Made by a program: the position numbers and the translations under genes
Shown: in pieces, positions 59,107-64,000 of the stretch
Numbering within the stretch: the stretch's first letter is position 1
How the letters are laid out: each line of letters starts with the position of its first letter
Notes under the pieces: generated by a model
Told to the model about the DNA's origin: nothing
Seen by the model: only the letters and a program-made list of their open reading frames with translations
Databases searched by the model: none
Assembly (NCBI GenBank): GCA_905214925.1
Contig: CAJMOB010000010.1
Location: forward strand, 1-64,000
Reading direction: 5' to 3'
DNA length: 64,000 nucleotides
Origin: Scybalomonas sp905214925
Lineage (GTDB): Bacteria > Bacillota > Clostridia > Lachnospirales > Lachnospiraceae

Positions 59107-60846
59107 ATGAAGATTATGAAGAAATTTATTCGATATTATTATCCATATCGAAGCGTATTTTTTATTGATATGTTCTGTGCGTTATTGATTAGTATTATCG
59201 ATTTAGCGTTTCCGCAAATATTGAATTATTTAAATGCTCACGTATTTAATGCGGATTCACAGACGATTTTAAACAGTCTTTTTATGTTAGCTGTTGGTTT
59301 AATTGTCATGTATGCCGTGCGCTCTGTTTGTAAATATTATATTTCTGCCCAAGGACATATTATGGGGGTGCATATGGAACGGGATATGAGAGAGGAGTTG
59401 TTCAATAAGTATGAAGAACTTTCTTTCTCTTATTATGATAAAAATAATACAGGAGAGATGATGAGTAAGTTAGTAAGCGACTTATTTGAAATTTGTGAGT
59501 TTGCTCATCATGGCCCAGAAAATATTTTTATTTCCTTATTAAAAATTATTGGTTCTTTCCTTTTACTCGCTTGTATTCATGTTCCATTAACATTGATTTT
59601 ATTAGCAGTAACATTATGTATGCTTTTATTTTCTTTATCACAAAATAAGAAAATGCAAGCAACTTTTATGGATAACCGAAGAAAAATCGCTGGTGTAAAC
59701 GCCGCATTACAAGATACATTAGCAGGAATCCGTGTTGTAAAATCATTTGCCAATGAAGACATTGAAAGAGAAAAGTTTTCAAAAAGTAATGAGCAATATG
59801 TGCAGAGTAAAAAGAACAACTATAATTGTATGGGATTATTCCAAGGAGGAAATAACTTTTTCCAAGGTCTTTTGTATATTACAATTTTAGTTGGTGGTGG
59901 CTACTTTGTAGCAAAAGGAACGTTACAGCCAGTGGCACTTGCAACTTATGCTCTTTATATTAATATTTTCGTATCTCCAATTGAAGTGCTTGTGGAATTT
60001 ACAGAAATGCTTCAGAAAGGATATTCTGGATTTAAGCGTTTTAATGAAGTAATGGAAACACAAGTGGATATTAAAGATGAAAAAGATAGTAAAGATTTAA
60101 TTGATGTAAAAGGTGTCATTGACTATAAAGATGTATCCTTTAGTTATGATGAAGATGAGCTTGTCCTTGATCATATTAATATTCATATTGAAGCAGGAAA
60201 ATCCGTTGCTTTAGTAGGGCCAAGTGGTGGAGGAAAGACGACGATTTGTTCGTTATTACCACGTTTTTATGATGTCAATAGTGGTGCTGTTTGCATCGAT
60301 GGAAAAGATGTAAGAGGATTGACATTACAATCATTAAGACGTGCCATTGGTATTGTACAACAAGATGTTTATTTATTTACAGGAACGATTCGTGATAATA
60401 TCGCTTATGGTAACCCAAATGCTACAAAGGAACAGATTATGGATGCAGCAAAGAAAGCAAATATCCATGAATTTATTATGAGTTTACCAGAAGGATATGA
60501 TACTTTCGTTGGAGAACGTGGAACTCGTTTAAGTGGTGGACAAAAACAAAGAATTTCCATTGCCCGAGTATTTTTAAAAGATCCAAAGATTTTAATTTTA
60601 GATGAAGCTACAAGTGCTTTAGATAATGAAAGCGAGCGTCATATTCAAAAGAGTTTAGAAGAACTTGCGAAGAACCGTACGTGTATTACAATTGCACATC
60701 GCCTTTCTACGATTCGAAATGCCGATGAAATTATTGTAATTGGAGAGCATGGAATTGAAGAACGAGGTAGTCATGCAGAATTGTTAGAGAAAAATAATGT
60801 TTATGCAAAATACTATCGTTTGCAGTTTGAAGGGTTAGAAGACTAA
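59107..60846 (+). CDS. ABC exporter half-transporter (MsbA/LmrA type)
   Basis: 579 residues. Six-helix exporter domain (about 1-320), then ATPase domain: Walker A GPSGGGKTT, Q-loop VQQDVYLF, signature LSGGQKQR, Walker B ILILDEATSALD, switch IAHRLST. Probably a homodimer exporting lipids, peptides or drugs. Followed 30 bp later by the BrnQ-type gene. Confidence 0.93.
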   Translation: MKIMKKFIRYYYPYRSVFFIDMFCALLISIIDLAFPQILNYLNAHVFNADSQTILNSLFMLAVGLIVMYAVRSVCKYYISAQGHIMGVHMERDMREELFNKYEELSFSYYDKNNTGEMMSKLVSDLFEICEFAHHGPENIFISLLKIIGSFLLLACIHVPLTLILLAVTLCMLLFSLSQNKKMQATFMDNRRKIAGVNAALQDTLAGIRVVKSFANEDIEREKFSKSNEQYVQSKKNNYNCMGLFQGGNNFFQGLLYITILVGGGYFVAKGTLQPVALATYALYINIFVSPIEVLVEFTEMLQKGYSGFKRFNEVMETQVDIKDEKDSKDLIDVKGVIDYKDVSFSYDEDELVLDHINIHIEAGKSVALVGPSGGGKTTICSLLPRFYDVNSGAVCIDGKDVRGLTLQSLRRAIGIVQQDVYLFTGTIRDNIAYGNPNATKEQIMDAAKKANIHEFIMSLPEGYDTFVGERGTRLSGGQKQRISIARVFLKDPKILILDEATSALDNESERHIQKSLEELAKNRTCITIAHRLSTIRNADEIIVIGEHGIEERGSHAELLEKNNVYAKYYRLQFEGLED

Positions 60847-60876
60847 AATATAAAAAATGTAATGATAGGAGGAACA

Positions 60877-62196
60877 ATGGAAAAGTTAGATAAAAAAAAT
60901 AGACTGCTCATGGGAATCACTTTATTTTCCATGTTCTTTGGAGCGGGAAACTTAATATTCCCGCCATTTGTAGGAGCGATGGCAGGAAAATCTTCATTGA
61001 TTGCTAGCGCTGGGTTTGCACTGAGTGCTATTGGGTTACCAATTCTTGGAGTGGCAGCGGTGACAAAATCAGGCGGGTTAGAAAATCTTGCATCAAGAGT
61101 ACATAAGAAGTTTGCATTTGTTTATATTTTAATTTTATATTTATCAATTGGCCCTTGTCTTGCCATTCCAAGAACAGCCAGTACTTCTTTTTCTATGGCA
61201 GTTGTGCCTTTTGTAAAAGAAGTAAAGGAAGGACATCAGCTGATTTATTCTATTGTATTTTTTGTGGTGGCTATGTTAATCGCATTAAAACCAGAGAAGT
61301 TAACGGAATATTTAGGAAAGAAGTTAACTCCTTGCTTATTGGTGCTCATTGTCATTATCTTTGTAGGTTCTTTCCTTCATCCAGCAGGGAAACTTGCTCT
61401 TCCAACAGGAGGATATGAAGAATTGCCAATGATAAAAGGATTTTTAGATGGTTATCAGACAATGGATACATTGGCGGCATTGAATTTCGGTATGATTATT
61501 GCCATGAATATTCGAGAAAAAGGGATTCAAAAAGAGCAATCTATTATGAAAGAAACCATTTTTGCAGGTTGGATTGCAGGGATTATATTATGCATTGTCT
61601 ATGGAATGTTGCTCTATGCAGGAGCGATCTCTAGTGAGACCTTTAAAGGGGCAAAAGACGGAACAGAAATTTTAACCGCATTAACGCAGTTTTTATTTGG
61701 ACGAGTTGGTGTCATTATATTGGCATTGGTTTTCTTAATCGCTTGTTTAAATACTTGTATTGGACTATTGAGTTGCTGTGGAAAATATTTCCATTCGATT
61801 GTGCCAAAGATCAGCTATCGCAATTGGGTTTTCCTTTTTGCATTTGTTTCCATGATTATTTCTAATATTGGATTAACAAAAATATTAGAGTTATCAGTTC
61901 CTGTTTTAAATGCGATTTATCCTGTGGCTATTGTATTAATTATTTTAGCTTATATTGAGCCGTTCATTGGAAGATATCGAGCTATTTATCCATTTGTTGT
62001 GACATTTTGTGTTATTAGCAGTATTATTGAGGCATTGGAGAAAAAGAACATTGTCATTTATGGAATTACATCTCTTATGAAACAAATGCCATTTTATAAC
62101 GCTGGTTTTGGTTGGATCATTCCATCCATTGTTGGTGTGATTTTAGCGATTTTATACAGTGAAATTATAAAAGGAAAAGTGAAAAAGATTCATTAA
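60877..62196 (+). CDS. brnQ: Branched-chain amino acid carrier, BrnQ/LIVCS family
   Basis: 439 residues, about twelve hydrophobic segments. LFSMFFGAGNLIFPPFVGA is the BrnQ signature; GPCLAIPRTASTSFSMAV follows. Imports Leu, Ile and Val with Na+ or H+. ATG 60877 has AGGAGG 5 bases upstream. Confidence 0.94.
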   Translation: MEKLDKKNRLLMGITLFSMFFGAGNLIFPPFVGAMAGKSSLIASAGFALSAIGLPILGVAAVTKSGGLENLASRVHKKFAFVYILILYLSIGPCLAIPRTASTSFSMAVVPFVKEVKEGHQLIYSIVFFVVAMLIALKPEKLTEYLGKKLTPCLLVLIVIIFVGSFLHPAGKLALPTGGYEELPMIKGFLDGYQTMDTLAALNFGMIIAMNIREKGIQKEQSIMKETIFAGWIAGIILCIVYGMLLYAGAISSETFKGAKDGTEILTALTQFLFGRVGVIILALVFLIACLNTCIGLLSCCGKYFHSIVPKISYRNWVFLFAFVSMIISNIGLTKILELSVPVLNAIYPVAIVLIILAYIEPFIGRYRAIYPFVVTFCVISSIIEALEKKNIVIYGITSLMKQMPFYNAGFGWIIPSIVGVILAILYSEIIKGKVKKIH

Positions 62197-62249
62197 AAAA
62201 ATCCCTCTTTACGAAAGAGAATTATCTCTTTGTAAAGGGGATTTTTTTA
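62195..62249. terminator. Bidirectional terminator
   Basis: AATCCCTCTTTACGAAAGAGA pairs imperfectly with TCTCTTTGTAAAGGGGATT (arms cited in part), flanked by A-run and T-run, between the convergent brnQ and Cys-rich genes. Confidence 0.85.
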
Positions 62250-62265
62250 ACCATATAGTTAGCCA

Positions 62266-63048
62266 TTAAGCATGGGTTAAATTGTATTCTTCACATAAAG
62301 AGCCGTACACGAAGGGAGAGAGGAAGAGAGGGCGTTCGTTACCAAAGTCGAAATCTTTTTCTCCATTGTGTAAAAGAGCGAGGAAACGACAGACATCTTT
62401 TGCATCATACCAATGAAAAATGGTTTCTTCTTGGTTCCATGGGAGGTTTTTCTTTTTTTCTTCACAAGCAGTCTTTAAAAGAGCAAGACAGCGGGAAGAT
62501 AAGCGGGATAATTCTATAATAATTGGCATATATTCTTGCGCTGTCCATTCCTCTCCAATGGAAAACATTCCACGGTAGAAGAAATCGTTGATTTCTTGAT
62601 CTTCATATCCAAATGCCATAAGACGATATGTGTAATAAGCAAGCCCTTGTAACCCTAATAAAATAAGCGATTTAAAAGAGCGAGTATCCTCATCATTTTG
62701 ATACATTTCTTTCATATCATAATCATGAGTACGAGAACAAGAACCACACATAGCACAATGAGGAGTTAATAATAATTTTGCGGCTTTTGCTTCTTCAATG
62801 GCATTTAAAACAAAATCAGGGAAAAAGGCTTCTGTAAAAATGCTTGCAAATAGACCGCTGATCATTTCTTTATGAGTGTCTGCAAAAGCTTCATCTGCAT
62901 AAAGACCACGAGCAAGACCAACGAGTCTACCTAAAAGTTCTTCTTGAAGTAACGCAACATCTTCCTTTTGTTCATAAAAATTTCGATGGCTTAATTGTAA
63001 ATGTTCTGATGGTTGTTGGCATGAAAGAATAAATGTTTTCTTTGTCAT
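62266..63048 (-). CDS. Cys-rich helical protein resembling the Hcp N-terminal domain
   Basis: 260 residues, not confidently recognised. Two similar helical segments: LLGRLVGLARGLYADEAFAD and LLGLQGLAYYTYRLMAFGYE, each followed by a FASI/MFSI-type helix. They resemble the repeated helices of hybrid-cluster protein (hydroxylamine reductase). A CAMCGSC cluster lies between them near residue 98. The catalytic hybrid-cluster domain is absent (full Hcp is about 550 residues). Divergent from a Crp/Fnr regulator with 103 bp between the two starts, an arrangement often seen for hcp and its regulator. AGGAG ribosome site. Confidence 0.55.
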   Translation of the reverse strand: MTKKTFILSCQQPSEHLQLSHRNFYEQKEDVALLQEELLGRLVGLARGLYADEAFADTHKEMISGLFASIFTEAFFPDFVLNAIEEAKAAKLLLTPHCAMCGSCSRTHDYDMKEMYQNDEDTRSFKSLILLGLQGLAYYTYRLMAFGYEDQEINDFFYRGMFSIGEEWTAQEYMPIIIELSRLSSRCLALLKTACEEKKKNLPWNQEETIFHWYDAKDVCRFLALLHNGEKDFDFGNERPLFLSPFVYGSLCEEYNLTHA

Positions 63049-63151
63049 AAAATACTCCTAACTAAAAAGAAATCCTTTTTTTTTTATATAAGTATAGTAT
63101 AATGAAGAAAACAAGACAAATATGTTTGATTTACAACAAGAAGGAGTTAAA

Positions 63152-63835
63152 ATGGAAAAATATTTATCAATTTTAAAATATTCCACTCTGTTTTGGGGGA
63201 TCGCAGAAGAAGATCTTGTTGGTCTGATTCGATGTTTAGGCGGAAGAACACTCCAATACGAAAAAGGTGAGTTTCTCTACCGTGCGGGAGATGTGATGCA
63301 AAGCGTTGGAATTGTTTTATCAGGAGGTATTTGCATTTTACAAGACGATTTTTGGGGGAATCGAAGTATCTTAGATATTGCACAGCCAGGAGAAATGTTT
63401 GGAGAAGCATATGCTTGTCTACAAACAGAAGTAATTTCTATTAATGTGATGGCAAATGAGCCATCAGAAGTGCTATTTTTAGATGTAAAACGAGTATTGA
63501 CAACCTGTTCTGCCTCTTGTAATTTCCATAATCGTTTAATTCAAAACTTTTTAAAAGTGATGGCAGAAAAGAACTTATCATTAACACAGAAAATGCGCCA
63601 TATGTCAAAGAGAACTACGAGAGAAAAGTTACTATCTTATTTATCTGTTCAGTCAGAAAAACAAAAAAGTCGTTCTTTCCAGATTCCTTTGAATCGCCAA
63701 GAATTAGCGGACTATTTAGCAGTAGATCGAAGTGCTATGTCATCAGCGTTAGGGAAATTAAGAGATGAAGGGGTTTTAGATTTTCATAAAAATGTATTTA
63801 CATTAAAAGATTTTTCGGCAGATGAAATAAATTAG
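63152..63835 (+). CDS. Crp/Fnr-family transcriptional regulator
   Basis: 227 residues. Cyclic-nucleotide-binding-like beta barrel (YEKGEFLYRAGDVMQSVGIV, QPGEMFGEAYA), dimer helix, and C-terminal winged HTH with LNRQELADYLAVDRSAMSSA. No N-terminal Cys cluster of Fnr type. Resembles the clostridial regulators adjacent to hcp. ATG 63152 follows AAGGAG; the upstream ATG at 63122 is rejected. A TATAAT at 63099-63104 is its probable -10. Confidence 0.88.
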   Translation: MEKYLSILKYSTLFWGIAEEDLVGLIRCLGGRTLQYEKGEFLYRAGDVMQSVGIVLSGGICILQDDFWGNRSILDIAQPGEMFGEAYACLQTEVISINVMANEPSEVLFLDVKRVLTTCSASCNFHNRLIQNFLKVMAEKNLSLTQKMRHMSKRTTREKLLSYLSVQSEKQKSRSFQIPLNRQELADYLAVDRSAMSSALGKLRDEGVLDFHKNVFTLKDFSADEIN

Positions 63836-64000
63836 AGGTAAAAAAACGGAAAAGGAGAACGAAAATTAAAAAAGAGAAAATTATGAAAAATGACTAGAAA
63901 TACAATATACAGTATCCAATAACGACACAAGAAATGGGAATTTTTTGTGAGAAAATGTAGAAAGATATTTGATAGTCTAATCAATTTAAAAAATGAAAGA

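Noticed and set aside
1..64000. CRISPR array, prophage, insertion sequence or integrative element
   Set aside because: No direct-repeat array, integrase, transposase or phage gene was found on either strand.

Overview
The window is low-GC DNA, almost entirely protein-coding, from a strictly anaerobic Firmicute. It most resembles a gut Clostridium of the Lachnospiraceae type. Evidence: AGGAGG ribosome-binding sites and consensus sigma-A promoters; a clostridial S10-spc-alpha ribosomal cluster with zinc-type S14, rpsD inside the alpha operon and an unusually long L17; an asrABC dissimilatory sulfite reductase; ECF transporters; and a GGDEF protein with periplasmic-type sensor domains. I found no tRNA, rRNA, CRISPR array, transposase or phage gene. 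Species cannot be named from the sequence alone.

Layout. (1) 0.3-14.9 kb is a sugar-acid catabolic island. It holds a GH3 glycosidase, a DeoR-type regulator, a divergent FGGY kinase, a three-gene ABC sugar importer, an intracellular GH2 beta-glucuronidase, UlaG-, UlaE- and UlaF/AraD-like enzymes, a cytosolic FG-GAP-like protein of unknown role, a YesL-like membrane protein and a small transaldolase. It looks like an ascorbate/L-xylulose-5-P pathway rebuilt around ABC import and a glucuronidase instead of the usual UlaABC phosphotransferase, and no UlaD decarboxylase is visible. (2) 14.9-17.9 kb is asrABC, with several palindromes in its promoter region, one close to the clostridial Rex consensus. 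(3) 18-22 kb holds a HIT protein, an rRNA-methyltransferase-like protein, a surface Big2-GDPD protein, and an AraC-type DNA-binding domain fused to a degenerate RelA/SpoT-type HD domain. (4) 22.5-39.3 kb is the ribosomal supercluster rpsJ to rplQ, including secY, adk, map, infA and rpoA. It carries unusually long structured non-coding stretches: the S10 leader, a roughly 390-nt gap between rpsH and rplF, the rpsM leader, and the rpsD-rpoA gap. (5) 39.4-46.2 kb has an inverted Na+/alanine symporter inserted between rplQ and the conserved ecfA1-ecfA2-ecfT-truA block, an SseB-like gene, and rplM-rpsI preceded by three DnaA-box-like nonamers. (6) 46.4-53.2 kb has a double-SBP GGDEF protein next to a ChvE/GguAB-type sugar ABC transporter. 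(7) 53.3-57.9 kb is a biotin operon birA-bioY-bioB-bioD-bioA with a BirA operator. (8) 58-64 kb has a LytTR/DUF3021 pair, an ABC exporter, a BrnQ-type carrier, and a divergent pair made of a Cys-rich protein resembling the Hcp helical domain and a Crp/Fnr regulator.

Links between regions: BioY is an ECF S-component and could use the EcfA1A2T module encoded 10 kb away. The DeoR regulator is the obvious candidate for an ATGATCAT palindrome present in both main promoters of the sugar-acid island. The most unusual items are the AraC/pseudo-Rel-HD fusion, the PTS-free Ula-like locus with its FG-GAP protein, and the structured RNA segments inside the ribosomal operons, two of which share a near-identical 20-nt motif.
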